A stretch of DNA of 64,000 nucleotides from contig NZ_BIFS01000002.1 of assembly GCF_003967555.1 (NCBI RefSeq), forward strand, positions 186,001 to 250,000, read 5' to 3'. Source of the DNA: Dictyobacter kobayashii. GTDB taxonomy: Bacteria > Chloroflexota > Ktedonobacteria > Ktedonobacterales > Ktedonobacteraceae. The stretch's first letter is position 1. Every line of letters starts with the position of its first letter. The notes under the pieces were generated by a model. That model saw only the letters and a program-made list of their open reading frames with translations, was not told the DNA's origin and did not search any database. Shown here in pieces: positions 37,833 through 46,752 of the stretch. The position numbers and the translations under genes were made by a program.

Positions 37833-38451
37833 ATGAACAATATATATTCACCGAAAGCATTTGGCCAACTCATTGGCAGAACCACCAATACCTTACAGAA
37901 ATGGGACCGTGAAGGCAAATTAATTGATTGCGCATCGCTCTCCTACGACGAACCGGCGCTATTACACGCACGATCAGTACCTTGAATACCGAGGACTCAA
38001 AGCGGTTGAGCAAGGACAGACGATTGTGTATGCCCGTGTCTCGGGCTTGGCACAAAAACCTGATCTCAAAAATCAGATCAACGCCCTTGAGACCTATTGT
38101 CAGGCCCATTCCATTCCCATCACTATGTGGGTGCAAGATGTGGGTAGCGGTCTTAATTACAAGCGCAAAGGCTTTAATCAGGTCATGGAGATGGTTGAGC
38201 TCGGGCAAGTCAGACGTCTGGTGATTGCCCATCGAGATCGCTTTGTTCGCTTTGGCTATAGCTACTTTGAAGCGTTCTGTGCACGGCACAATTGTGACAT
38301 TGTTGTCCTCAATGAGGAGACCCTGTCACCCGAACAAGAGATGGTACAAGACTTGATTGCGATCACCACCGTTTTTAGTGCCCGACTTCATGGCTTGCGC
38401 TCATATAAACGAGGGATCAAAGATGCTGCTTTGCACAAAGATCCGCATTGA
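37833..38451 (+). pseudogene. IS607-type serine resolvase, frameshifted by a 4-bp duplication
   Basis: The N-terminal MerR-like helix-turn-helix reads YSPKAFGQLIGRTTNTLQKW and is followed by DREGKLI. Two tandem copies of ATTG then shift the frame: removing one joins GKLI to AHRSPTTNRRYYTHDQY, exactly the usual order. The catalytic domain that follows is complete, with the active serine in IVYARVSG, and later VIAHRDRFVRFGY and LSPEQEMVQDLIAI. A TTG at 37924 could start the catalytic part alone, without DNA-binding helices. The 3' end overlaps the TnpB start by 29 bp. The intact relative in element 2 confirms the normal layout. Confidence 0.85.
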
Positions 38452-39664
38452 GGTCTCGGATCAGGATGCTGCCACTCTGGAATTCATGCAAGGAAAATGC
38501 CGAGGGCTCTATAATTGGTTGGTCATGCAGCAGAGGGATGGAGCCAGATGGAACTTGTACGAAGCCAAAAAAACGCTGCGAGAAAGCAAACAGTATGATC
38601 CTGAGCTTCGTCAGGTCTATGGGAAACTGCTCCAGGAGGTCTATTTTCGCCTCGACAAGGCGATGAAGGCCTTTTTCACCCGCGTCAAAGCGGGGAAAAC
38701 GCCTGGATTCCCCAGAGTTCGCCCTCGACATTGTTTTTTTACGCTGTGTTATCCCGCCATGTATCTCACGGTCGAACATGGCACGATTGAATTGCCCACA
38801 GGCGGGAAAGGGAAGAACAAACGCTACCCAAATATTATCGCGAAGCTCACCGAAGAACCTCCGATGGCGTTTAAAGAAGTGGCCATCAGTCGAGATGCAC
38901 GAGGACACTATTACGCGTCGTTTGTCTCTGAACACCCAGAAGAGCCCTGTGAAGATAACGGTGTCATTGCCTTTGATCTGGGAATCAAGACCCTGGCCAC
39001 CGGAATCAATGAGCAAGGGCGCATCTATACGATTGGTGGCTTCAAAGGAGCCCGCTGGTACAATCGGCAACTCGATCACATTCGCTCAAAAAGGGACAAG
39101 TGCACCAAGAAATCGAGGCGCTATAAACACTTGTCCACTGTCCATAAGCGCGTTTCGGAAAAGAAACGCCAGAAACAGAGGGACAGCCTGCATAAGGCAT
39201 CCCATCTGATCAGCCACAAACTGGTTGAAAGCACCGTTGTGGTCGGAGATCTTTCGCAACGTCAAATGGTCATGAAAGAGCATCAGCAAAAGAACAAGCG
39301 GCTCAATCGGATGGTCTACAACGATTGGGGGCTGTTCATGTTTCTCGAAATGCTGACCTATAAGTGCCAGTTGTATGGGAAAGAGCTTCATATGATAGAC
39401 GAACGCGACACGTCAAAAATGTGTTCCCAGTGTCATGAGCTCAAGCCGATGCCACTGTGGAAACGGACCTATTGTTGCGTGGAATGTGGACTTGTCATGG
39501 ATCGTGATGAAAACAGCGCGATCAATATCTTGACAAGGTTCCTTGCCCGGCGAGGGCCACACACGGACTCTTCGGAGACGTGCGGTGTACTGCAGAAGGA
39601 TCAAAACAGCGGAGAAGTCATGGAGACTTCCTGTCCGACCCTGGTGCAGCAACGAAGATTGTGA
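38423..39664 (+). CDS. TnpB RNA-guided nuclease with displaced RuvC glutamate
   Basis: This 413-residue TnpB (OrfB) is an ancestor-type relative of Cas12. RuvC-I has D185 in VIAFDLGIKT. The usual RuvC-II glutamate (IEDL) is replaced by glycine in VVVGDLSQ (G275). A glutamate appears instead at E327 in IDERDTSKMCSQC, the site used in Fanzor-related proteins with a rearranged active centre. The zinc finger is C334/C337 and C352/C355, and RuvC-III has D360 and D362 in VMDRDENSAINI. The protein probably is still a nuclease guided by an RNA made from the 3' end of its own gene. The start overlaps the resolvase gene; a longer in-frame start lies inside the resolvase and is unlikely. Confidence 0.9.
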   Translation: MLLCTKIRIEVSDQDAATLEFMQGKCRGLYNWLVMQQRDGARWNLYEAKKTLRESKQYDPELRQVYGKLLQEVYFRLDKAMKAFFTRVKAGKTPGFPRVRPRHCFFTLCYPAMYLTVEHGTIELPTGGKGKNKRYPNIIAKLTEEPPMAFKEVAISRDARGHYYASFVSEHPEEPCEDNGVIAFDLGIKTLATGINEQGRIYTIGGFKGARWYNRQLDHIRSKRDKCTKKSRRYKHLSTVHKRVSEKKRQKQRDSLHKASHLISHKLVESTVVVGDLSQRQMVMKEHQQKNKRLNRMVYNDWGLFMFLEMLTYKCQLYGKELHMIDERDTSKMCSQCHELKPMPLWKRTYCCVECGLVMDRDENSAINILTRFLARRGPHTDSSETCGVLQKDQNSGEVMETSCPTLVQQRRL

Positions 39665-39705
39665 TACACACGTTTTACCACAATTTAGAAAGCAGAGTAC
39701 CTGTC

Positions 39706-40893
39706 ATGGAACAGAACCCTACCCTATCCCCACAGAAGATGGATACGCAAGCTCAATCCCTTTTTCCTGGCTTTGCTCCCATGCCGGGGCAACCTGCGTT
39801 TTACAATACTGCGCGTCAGACATGGCTTGTCTTCCGCTATGACAGCGTGCAGCGTGTATTGCAGGAGTACACCACATTTTCAAATGAGCGTGGCGGGCTT
39901 GATCCTTTGCAAAAAAAAAGCTCGTCTGCGTTTGAACGACCCAACATGTTGTCAATGGACCCGCCACGCCACCGACAGTATCGCAATCTGGCAGCCAGCG
40001 CTTTTACGCCACGTACCATCGCCAAACTGGAGCCACGCATCATTCGCATTGTCCATGCATTGTTGGATCGCGTCATAGATCGTGGCGAGATGGATGTGAT
40101 TGATGACCTCTCCTATCCTCTCTCGATTACTGTCATCGCCGAGTTACTGGGCGTCCCTGCATCAGATCAGGAGCAATTTAGACGCTGGACCGAGGATTTT
40201 TTCCAGATTACGACACCTGAAGCACAACAGGCCCAACAAGAACTGGGCAGCTATTTTCAACATGTTTTGGAACAACATCGCCGTGAGCCTCAGGACGATT
40301 TGATTACAGCCCTTCTTAACGCTGAGATAGATGAACACAAACTAACCGATGGAGAACTCATCTCACTCTGTTCCTTGATTCTACTCGCGGGCAATGATAC
40401 GACACGCAATCTGATCGGCAACCTGCTTCTTTGCCTGGATGCTTTTCCTCTGGCGATGGAACAGATACGTGCCAATCCGGATCTGATCCCCAGCGCCATT
40501 GAGGAGACACTGCGTTTTCTTCCCTCTGTCCATACTGCTCCACGTCTCTGTATAGCTGATACCGAACTGGATGACCAACAGATCAAAGCAGGACAATGGG
40601 TAATGCCTATGCTGGCCTCGGCTAACCGTGATGCGTCCTACTTTCCCGATCCTGACGTTTTTGAGATCAACCGTTCACCCAATCGCCATCTGACCTTTGG
40701 CTACGGCATCCATTTCTGTCTCGGAGCCCCTCTGGCACGACTGGAAAGTAAGATCGCCATGGAAATACTCCTTACCCGGATGCATGATATTAAACGCGTA
40801 GGCAATATCCTTCTTCAACCACTCGTTAGCCCGGTTATCTACGGCGTGCGACATCTGCCTATCACCTTCACTCGTACGAGCGCATCTGCCTGA
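39706..40893 (+). CDS. Cytochrome P450 (bacterial class I type)
   Basis: This 395-residue P450 has I-helix LLAGNDTTRNL, ExxR in IEETLRFLPS and heme loop FGYGIHFCLGAPLAR with ligand C338. MDPPRHRQYRNLAASAFTPR is the usual C-helix region and is written here at its 20-residue limit. It resembles the second P450 of the window (18541-19731) more than the first. The ATG chosen begins just past the IS607 element; a longer frame runs back into TnpB and should be ignored. The insertion may have replaced its native promoter. The substrate is unknown, and no redox partner is nearby. Confidence 0.94.
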   Translation: MEQNPTLSPQKMDTQAQSLFPGFAPMPGQPAFYNTARQTWLVFRYDSVQRVLQEYTTFSNERGGLDPLQKKSSSAFERPNMLSMDPPRHRQYRNLAASAFTPRTIAKLEPRIIRIVHALLDRVIDRGEMDVIDDLSYPLSITVIAELLGVPASDQEQFRRWTEDFFQITTPEAQQAQQELGSYFQHVLEQHRREPQDDLITALLNAEIDEHKLTDGELISLCSLILLAGNDTTRNLIGNLLLCLDAFPLAMEQIRANPDLIPSAIEETLRFLPSVHTAPRLCIADTELDDQQIKAGQWVMPMLASANRDASYFPDPDVFEINRSPNRHLTFGYGIHFCLGAPLARLESKIAMEILLTRMHDIKRVGNILLQPLVSPVIYGVRHLPITFTRTSASA

Positions 40894-40974
40894 TAGGCGC
40901 ACCCGTCTGCTCGCAACTGATCAATCTTTTTCAACTTCGCGGTGCTGCGTTGGTGCGGGACAAGTTGAGTACTA

Positions 40975-41002
40975 AACGATTGGCGCTGGCTCGCCAATCG
41001 TT
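40975..41002. terminator. Hairpin after the P450 gene
   Basis: Perfect 11-bp arms AACGATTGGCG/CGCCAATCGTT enclose a 6-nt loop between two same-strand genes. No long T run follows, so termination is likely but not certain. Confidence 0.5.
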
Positions 41003-41070
41003 CTCGCTCATGTGGTAGAATGGCAGAGAACAAGAACCGTCATATCATCAAGAGAAAATAACTGACCACT

Positions 41071-41625
41071 ATGAATGAAGATATCCAGCTCAGGCCCGCA
41101 CAGCCAAACGACGCCGAGAGGGCGTCGGCTCTCCTTTACTCAGCCTACAATCATAGACAGGTACCCTATCCACTACCCGAAGAAACCGAGAATCGCTTTG
41201 GCGAACGTTTACAGCATTTCTTTCGCGAGCAGGGCAATCGTTTTAGCTATCAATATATCCAGGTTGCCGAGCACCGTTCAGAGGTGGTTGGCCTCGTTTT
41301 GAGCTTTGGAGGTCGAGACGAGGAACGACTCAATGCTGCTATTGGGTGGCGGCTCGAACATGAGGCGAACGACGACGAATGGTATGTTGATGCACTGGCG
41401 GTGTTCACTAATTGGGGCCGCAAAGGGATTGGTACGCGCCTGTTGCAAGCTGCGGAGCAGCAGGGACGCCAACAACACTATCACAAAATCGCGTTGAATG
41501 TCGCGCAAGAAAACGAACAGGCGTTGTCCTTGTATCAACACCTGCACTATATCAGCACTCAAAAGACCCTCATTTATCACCAACCCCATTTGCGTATGGT
41601 AAAAAGTCTCGAAAACGGGTCATAA
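41071..41625 (+). CDS. GNAT-family N-acetyltransferase
   Basis: This 184-residue acetyltransferase has a single GNAT fold. Motif A reads WYVDALAVFTNWGRKGIGTRLL followed by QAAEQQGRQQ; the GRKGIGTRLL part binds the pyrophosphate of acetyl-CoA. Motif B follows as IALNVAQENEQALSLYQHLHY. The N-terminus IQLRPAQPNDAERASAL is typical. It would transfer an acetyl group to an amine of unknown identity. It ends 9 bp before the convergent double-GNAT gene. Confidence 0.93.
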   Translation: MNEDIQLRPAQPNDAERASALLYSAYNHRQVPYPLPEETENRFGERLQHFFREQGNRFSYQYIQVAEHRSEVVGLVLSFGGRDEERLNAAIGWRLEHEANDDEWYVDALAVFTNWGRKGIGTRLLQAAEQQGRQQHYHKIALNVAQENEQALSLYQHLHYISTQKTLIYHQPHLRMVKSLENGS

Positions 41626-41634
41626 ATCAGAGTA

Positions 41635-42588
41635 TCAAAAGCGGATATCTTGCCCGGCGCGTAGCTCTTTCTCGAAGGTGTGGTAGCAAAAGCGGGTATG
41701 CATTCCGGCGCGCTCGTAGAGCCGGCATGCACCTGTTGAGCTGAGCGTATCCACATTCAGTTTCATCAGACGCAGGCCCTGGCGCGCGAACTCCCCTTGA
41801 ATATGTCGGAGCAACGCCATACCCAGCCCACGCCGGCGCCAACGAGTCCGGACTCCGAGGTGTGCGATGAATCCCTGGCTCCCGCTCACAAGGCCGGCGA
41901 CCTCGCTCCCATCCCAGGCAACAAAGAGCAGAGTTGTGTCTGAGATATGCCACTGCCGCCACGCCTCAAAGGTCTCAGGTACATGCCCACGCTCGTCACG
42001 TGCGCACTCCTCGTCGGCGGCATATATCGCCCGCTCATCGTCGCCTGGACTGAATGCGCGTATGACGATCTCCCCATCAACGGGCAGCGGTGCTGACGGC
42101 TCATCAAGCTCAAGATCCATATGGGCGAAGCTATAAATCTTCTCATACCCGGCATGCTCCAGCAGGCGTTGGGCCCGCTGGTTACGCTCGCCAATCCAGC
42201 TGGCTCCCATGGTGACGCGTGCTCCTGGCGGGGCCTCGACAACCCAGGAACCGGCTCGCTCCTCAGCACGCCGCAGAAGATACCTGCCAATGCCGTGTCC
42301 GCTATACTCCGGTAACAACCACACGCTGGCGAAGAGCCGCACCTGCCCACGTCCCCTGACGCTGGCATAGCTCACGATGCCTCCATCGGGCGTGCCCACA
42401 ACCCATGTATCCGCCTGGAGGTCAAGCTTGCTTCCTTGCCAGAGCCGCTTGAGGCTCTCCCCATTCGAGAGTAAGCGCCCAAAATCCGCCATCTCCTGCG
42501 CGTTCTGCACCCGCACGACCGCTTCCAGGTCTTCCATCCTCGCCGGACGCACCCAGAAAGCGCCCGCTAGCATACTTGCATCGGTCAT
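41635..42588 (-). CDS. Tandem-domain GNAT acetyltransferase
   Basis: The 317-residue protein contains two GNAT domains. The first (about 12-155) has LPEYSGHGIGRYLLRRAEER as its acetyl-CoA loop but a less complete motif. The second (about 165-300) has HLGVRTRWRRRGLGMALLRH and LNVDTLSSTGACRLYERAGM. This build matches mycothiol-synthase-like and related double GNAT enzymes in which often only one half is catalytic. The substrate cannot be stated. It converges with the single-domain GNAT gene. Confidence 0.92.
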   Translation of the reverse strand: MTDASMLAGAFWVRPARMEDLEAVVRVQNAQEMADFGRLLSNGESLKRLWQGSKLDLQADTWVVGTPDGGIVSYASVRGRGQVRLFASVWLLPEYSGHGIGRYLLRRAEERAGSWVVEAPPGARVTMGASWIGERNQRAQRLLEHAGYEKIYSFAHMDLELDEPSAPLPVDGEIVIRAFSPGDDERAIYAADEECARDERGHVPETFEAWRQWHISDTTLLFVAWDGSEVAGLVSGSQGFIAHLGVRTRWRRRGLGMALLRHIQGEFARQGLRLMKLNVDTLSSTGACRLYERAGMHTRFCYHTFEKELRAGQDIRF

Positions 42589-42867
42589 CTCATTAACCTC
42601 TCTTTATTATCCTAACAACAGTTATCATTCTTGAATATCATAAAGTACCGCAATTTCCATTATATGTTCCTTCTCACTATCTTGTTTGTATCACAAACCT
42701 ACCATAGTACAATGATTTGAGTGAAGAGGTTTTTTATGCTCTCAGCATAGGGGATTATGTATATTGAGTCGCGCCAATGGATAGGATGTGAGAGAAGGCT
42801 GTAAATAATAATAAAAGATGTTATGCTCTATGTGTACCTTCTTCGAGCAAAAGGAAAGGAGCAATAT

Positions 42868-43329
42868 ATGGATGATCCTATAACCACGTTGGGAAGCGAT
42901 ACATGTTCTGCTTGCAGGGCAGGCATTCGCTCTATAGATAATTTTTGCTGGAATTGTGGTCTTGCGCTCCGAAATTCACAACCGTTGCCCCACCAGCATC
43001 AACAGAAACAAATGGCTAACCAGGCTTCTGCACGCCTTATTGTATATACAAGCGCAGGTGAGATTGTACAAGAATATCAGTTAGATACTCAAAAAAATAC
43101 TATCGGTCGAACACCCAATAATAACATTTCACTTCTACAAGATAAATTAGTTTCTCGCCATCATGCCTCTATCCATTATGAGCAAAATCATTTTGTACTA
43201 TATGATGAAAAGAGTGCCAATGGCACCATGATCAATGAGCGGTCGATCAAAGAAAAGACCCCCTATATACTTGAGGATGGTGATCACGTGCTTATTGGCA
43301 ATTATAAGCTCGTTTTCCATCAACCATAA
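42868..43329 (+). CDS. Zinc-ribbon and FHA domain protein
   Basis: The 153-residue protein starts with a zinc ribbon, C13-x2-C16 and C27-x2-C30 (CSACRAG and CWNCG), followed by a Gln/His linker and an FHA domain at about 55-150. Phosphothreonine-binding residues are present: G80-R81 (TIGRTP), S97-R98-H99 (VSRHHASI) and N118-G119 (KSANGTMI). It probably docks to a Ser/Thr-phosphorylated partner, but no kinase gene is in the window. AAGGAGCAATAT fixes the start over an upstream ATG. A strong hairpin with G-U pairs follows. Confidence 0.9.
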   Translation: MDDPITTLGSDTCSACRAGIRSIDNFCWNCGLALRNSQPLPHQHQQKQMANQASARLIVYTSAGEIVQEYQLDTQKNTIGRTPNNNISLLQDKLVSRHHASIHYEQNHFVLYDEKSANGTMINERSIKEKTPYILEDGDHVLIGNYKLVFHQP

Positions 43330-43420
43330 ACAGCTATCTGGCTTTTGTTTGCCAGCCAACCATTATGAAAGGTGTTAATGATGGTGAACTACTGGCGCGA
43401 CCTGATCAAGCAGAGTAGCT

Positions 43421-43454
43421 CGTCCCTGATGCTCCAATTGGGGCGTCGGGGACG
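43421..43454 (+). terminator. Intrinsic terminator of the FHA gene
   Basis: A 15-pair stem, left CGTCCCTGATGCTCC, has three G-U pairs in the plus-strand RNA, an AATT loop and a T-rich tail (CGTTTGTTTATTC). On the opposite strand those pairs become A-C mismatches, so it is directional. Confidence 0.7.
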
Positions 43455-43463
43455 ATCGTTTGT

Positions 43464-43676
43464 TTATTCAAGGGCAAAGCCGATTTCCACTGTGACCTGG
43501 TACTCAATGCTGCCTTCATCGATGCGGCCTCGCTGCTCTTTGACCTCGAACCATTGCACATGGCGCAGCGTTTTTTGCGCGCGCGCAACGGCACGCCTCA
43601 CAGCATCATCAAAACCAACACTTGAGGTTCCTACCAGCTCTGTTTTCCGATAGATTTTGGCTTCATGTGTTGACAT
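43464..43676 (-). CDS. Dodecin-family flavin-binding protein
   Basis: This 70-residue protein matches the dodecin fold, a small beta-beta-alpha unit that forms a hollow dodecamer storing flavin or coenzyme A. The pattern KIYRKTELVGTSSVGFDDAV, ARAQKTLRHVQWFEVKEQRG and YQVTVEIGF follows the family closely, with the tryptophan W42 that stacks on the flavin. An AAGGAGGAG site precedes the ATG. It is transcribed alone. Confidence 0.93.
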   Translation of the reverse strand: MSTHEAKIYRKTELVGTSSVGFDDAVRRAVARAQKTLRHVQWFEVKEQRGRIDEGSIEYQVTVEIGFALE

Positions 43677-43768
43677 ATCGCTCCTCCTTTGTCATTTGCT
43701 GTGTTCAATAGCTCCTCTCCTTACTATACGCTGGCCTCCCCTATAGAGACGAGACTGCTACGCCGACC

Positions 43769-44542
43769 TCAACCTTTGTTGCCATGTGCCAGGCCCTTGT
43801 TGACCAGGTATGTATAGCTCTTCTCGACTGCTTCCAACATATCGGTCGCGCACTCATCAAGCTCGACGATCATCCAGCTGGCATGATCCTGGCTGGCCTG
43901 AATGACGCCAGCGATATCGACCTTTCCTTCACCAACGGCCGTCATGGGTTGGCCTTTTACAGCGGGTCCATCCTTAATGTGCAGAAGGGGCGCACGCGAA
44001 CCCAGCTTTTTGACCTCGGTGACGGGATCAGCCCCTCCGGTCTGCGCCCAGTAGACATCCAGTTCAAAGCCGACTGTGGGCACAACATATTCACGCAGGA
44101 GTTCGTGGGCACTCTTCCCATCGAACCGGTTCTCGAACTCCCACCAATGATTGTGATAGCAGAGGGTTAGACCCGAGCGGCGTATAACCTCGTCGGCTGC
44201 GTTTAAGCGCTCGGCCACCGCTTTAACACTATCGATGCTCGTAAATTCATCAGGAGATTGAGAGAGCATAACGTATTTACAGCCTGCCTGAGCCGCGCGC
44301 TCCATCAGTCGCTGACTTGACTCATCGACAGGTAATTTCCCTAACCCCACGCTCGGCAGCTGCAAGCCAAGATCGCTGATGAAGCGCAGGCGATCCTTTT
44401 GTTCCTCGGAGAAGAAGTCCAGGCCACCTTCCACGCCAACATAGCCGATATCCGCGATCCTGCGCAAGACTCCTTGAAAGTCGTTCGCGACCTCACGGCG
44501 TACAGTATACAATTGCAAAGCTATCGGTTTTGGCATCTTCAT
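43769..44542 (-). CDS. Sugar phosphate isomerase/epimerase-like TIM barrel
   Basis: This 257-residue protein belongs to the xylose-isomerase-like TIM-barrel family. It has the opening PIALQLYTVRREV, the metal-site region LCYHNHWWEF and GFELDVYWAQTGGADP, and the late glutamate in WMIVELDECATD. HxH and acidic residues at strand ends suggest a divalent metal. Members isomerise or epimerise sugars or inositols. The ATG with AAAAGGAGC upstream is preferred over an earlier in-frame start. It has no operon partner. Confidence 0.9.
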   Translation of the reverse strand: MKMPKPIALQLYTVRREVANDFQGVLRRIADIGYVGVEGGLDFFSEEQKDRLRFISDLGLQLPSVGLGKLPVDESSQRLMERAAQAGCKYVMLSQSPDEFTSIDSVKAVAERLNAADEVIRRSGLTLCYHNHWWEFENRFDGKSAHELLREYVVPTVGFELDVYWAQTGGADPVTEVKKLGSRAPLLHIKDGPAVKGQPMTAVGEGKVDIAGVIQASQDHASWMIVELDECATDMLEAVEKSYTYLVNKGLAHGNKG

Positions 44543-45063
44543 GCTCCTTTTTTCTCTGTGACTGAGCACTATAATGGACAAGCCTTCTGCGTTCAGCACA
44601 GGAACAGGTAGGGAGCGGAGAGGCGAGAAATAATGCATGCGCGAACGCACTCCAGGTTGATAACATCGAGTCTATTCGCTATTGTACTATCTAACAACTT
44701 CTTTGTTTGCATTATATCGTCCCTGAACCAACGCTTCCCTGTTTCTATGCAGGCCGGTAAAAGGCTGCAATGCGATGTTACCCGGCTACCATTGAGTGTA
44801 GCCAGCACTTTATAGCGCTGTCAATTGGAAATTACGACATAAAGGTATTCCAGTACTCACGAATTGCGACAAAGTTGTGCATGCTATATTTCCTATGAGC
44901 TGCACAACCTGCAACTGAAAAAAGAGTGCCAGCTTGTAAAGCAGGCTGGCCGTTTTGTATGGTATAATTGAAGTGCTCCGGATATACCTGTAAAAATGTG
45001 TTTTATGGCATATAACTGTCGCTCATTATTTTAGGTAAAAGATTAGATAAAAGGAGGCACTCA
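44543..45063. other. Divergent intergenic region, 520 bp
   Basis: This contains an inverted repeat GTTGTGCA/TGCACAAC (44874-44908) and a nearby hairpin with GCCAGC/GCTGGC arms followed by CGTTTTGT. A TATAAT box at about 44963-44968 may belong to the DinB gene promoter. No gene was seen. Confidence 0.4.
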
Positions 45064-45588
45064 TTGAATGCTTTGTTAGAGGACATATACGCTATCCTCT
45101 CCACCACACCAGAGCGCTGGCAACGGCTGGTCGGTACCCTTCCCATTGGTCTGCTGACACGCCCACCGGCCACAGGGGAGTGGTCAGCGCTCAATTGCTT
45201 GCAGCATTTACTGGACGCAGAACGCCTGCTCTTTCCTGTCCGCTTCCGCGCTTTTTTGGCGGGCCAGAATTTAGCTGATTTCGATCCACACCAGCAGCAC
45301 GCAGAGGTGGATGCACAGACGCCCGCGCAACTTGCGGCTACGTTCGCACGCTTGCGTCAGGAAAGCCTTGCCCTGCTCGAGCAAGTAAAGGATGAGGACC
45401 TGGGGCGGACCACACAGCATCCTAAGCTAGGCACTGTCACTCTGGCAGAGCTGCTTCATACATGGGCGGCTCACGATTTGAATCACACAGTCCAGGCCGA
45501 ACGAGCACTCATGCAACCCTTCATGCTCGGCAGCGGCCCCTGGCGTTCCTTCTTTCGAGATCACGAGAATGGTGTACCAAAGGAATAA
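45064..45588 (+). CDS. DinB-family (YfiT-like) metal-binding protein
   Basis: This 174-residue four-helix-bundle protein matches the DinB/DUF664 superfamily. Its metal triad is likely H48 (NCLQHLLDAE), H137 and H141 (AAHDLNHTVQ). WSALNCLQHL after TGEW is the usual first motif. Many members are thiol transferases or damage-induced proteins of unknown reaction. It starts at a TTG preceded by AAAGGAGG, so the start is well supported despite the rare codon. Confidence 0.9.
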   Translation: MNALLEDIYAILSTTPERWQRLVGTLPIGLLTRPPATGEWSALNCLQHLLDAERLLFPVRFRAFLAGQNLADFDPHQQHAEVDAQTPAQLAATFARLRQESLALLEQVKDEDLGRTTQHPKLGTVTLAELLHTWAAHDLNHTVQAERALMQPFMLGSGPWRSFFRDHENGVPKE

Positions 45589-46133
45589 GCGCCATTTCAT
45601 TCATGGCAGAGCCTCATCTCTGTTAACAGAGGCACTCTGCAATGGAGGCCGTGCTCCCTCCCACATAGAACACGGTCTCCTGTGCTATACGTCAAGGAGA
45701 TCTCGTTATCGCATTGACGTATAGCTGGAAACCGGGGTACAATGCCCTACGGTGGAACTGGGAAGATGATAGCCCTTTTTTGATGCATGCATGTCCAATA
45801 GAGAAAGAGTGCATCATACTAGAAACCATGGTACAGATTCAGCAGGACGACGCCGATGTGTAAGGCCAGCAGATGAAGCGATGGCACCACTAACAGAAAT
45901 ACGTCGTCCAGGATGAAACCCTCTTTGTCCTGACTGTTACCTTTTCGCAGGTCTCTCTCCTTCCATCCATCCAACGCTTGAATATATTTGCTGCTCAGGA
46001 ACGTGTAAGCAACTGCGAGAGAACTTTTCTGAAGGGCTGCTCGCAGCAACCGTGAGAAAGACGCAGATAAAGAGCTGGCAATTGATTTAAAAAGCCACTA
46101 AAAGCTCGACAAAAAAGAAAAATGGAGGAAAAC
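45589..46133. other. Intergenic region with two stable hairpins
   Basis: A hairpin GGAGGCCGTG/CACGGTCTCC (one mismatch) and a perfect 12-bp pair GCTATACGTCAA/TTGACGTATAGC (45684-45725) follow the DinB gene. A minus-strand frame further right ends in a hydrophobic stretch (VVPSLHLLALHIGVVLLNLY) but has no supported start, so it is not called. Confidence 0.45.
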
Positions 46134-46487
46134 ATGGAACCAATCGAAGAACTCGAAGGAATAGAACTGCCTGCCATCGAAGAAGAGGAACTCACTATTG
46201 TGCAGATTATGCCTGCACAGCCAGGTTGGGGAGCCGTCTGGGGTACGAAAGAAGAGCCAGCACAGGGCGAACCTGGATACTTTACTGAGCCTATCGTGTG
46301 TTGGGCCCTGGTAGAAACCAGCGATGGCCATCGCTTTGTGACTGCCATGGCACCGGATCTGGAGACCAGTGAGTTAAAACTCATGCTCGACATGGGCAAT
46401 TTTCTTGGGTATGCTACCCCGACCTATAGCCTCGACTGGAAGCAGCTGGCATCGAACAGGCGAGCTGCAGACCAAACACACCCCTAA
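46134..46487 (+). CDS. Conserved-looking acidic hypothetical protein
   Basis: This 117-residue protein is very acidic at its start (EPIEELEGIELPAIEEEE), followed by a compact domain with PGWGAVWGTKEEP, CWALVETSDGHRFVTAMAPD and LMLDMGNFLGYATP. No family is recognised. GGAGG six bases before this ATG decides the start against an ATG four codons earlier. A clean terminator follows about 55 bp after its stop, so it is a single-gene unit and likely expressed. Confidence 0.65.
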   Translation: MEPIEELEGIELPAIEEEELTIVQIMPAQPGWGAVWGTKEEPAQGEPGYFTEPIVCWALVETSDGHRFVTAMAPDLETSELKLMLDMGNFLGYATPTYSLDWKQLASNRRAADQTHP

Positions 46488-46541
46488 CAAGAGCTCAGGA
46501 AACACAAACATACGTATCCCGCATTCAAATATGGATGAGGA

Positions 46542-46578
46542 AAAAGGCAAGAGCAGCCGAGCTGCTCTTGCCTTTTTG
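46542..46578 (+). terminator. Strong intrinsic terminator
   Basis: Perfect 17-bp arms, left AAAAAGGCAAGAGCAGC, with a 3-nt loop; the right arm ends in TTTTT. The flanking A and T runs let it work on both strands. Confidence 0.85.
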
Positions 46579-46752
46579 TAGAGATCCCTTACTTAGTCGC
46601 TATTCTCCCTCCATCAAACCAGGATTGTCACACTTTGGATGCGTCTGTACGCTATTGAACGAAACCTGAAATGCTTTACTACGTGACTATTACTATGACA
46701 GTTAGTGAAACGTTATAGATGGCATAGCCAGAGACGGATCATAGGCACAACT

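Larger units (their letters stand above)
37790..39700 (+). mobile_element. IS607-family element 1 (approximate limits)
   Basis: A serine-resolvase gene and a TnpB gene overlap and share a strand, the standard IS607 arrangement. The resolvase has a frameshift, so the copy may need a resolvase supplied by another element. The right end should lie soon after the TnpB stop and directly abuts the next P450 gene. Limits are estimates, since the family makes no terminal inverted repeats or target duplication. Confidence 0.75.

Noticed and set aside
38423..39664. TnpB of element 1 considered nuclease-dead
   Set aside because: A glutamate at the alternative position and the other acidic residues are present, so an active rearranged site is more likely.
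45819..46049. Minus-strand frame ending in a hydrophobic helix
   Set aside because: It could be a small membrane protein, but there is no supported start and it lies opposite the upstream region of another gene.
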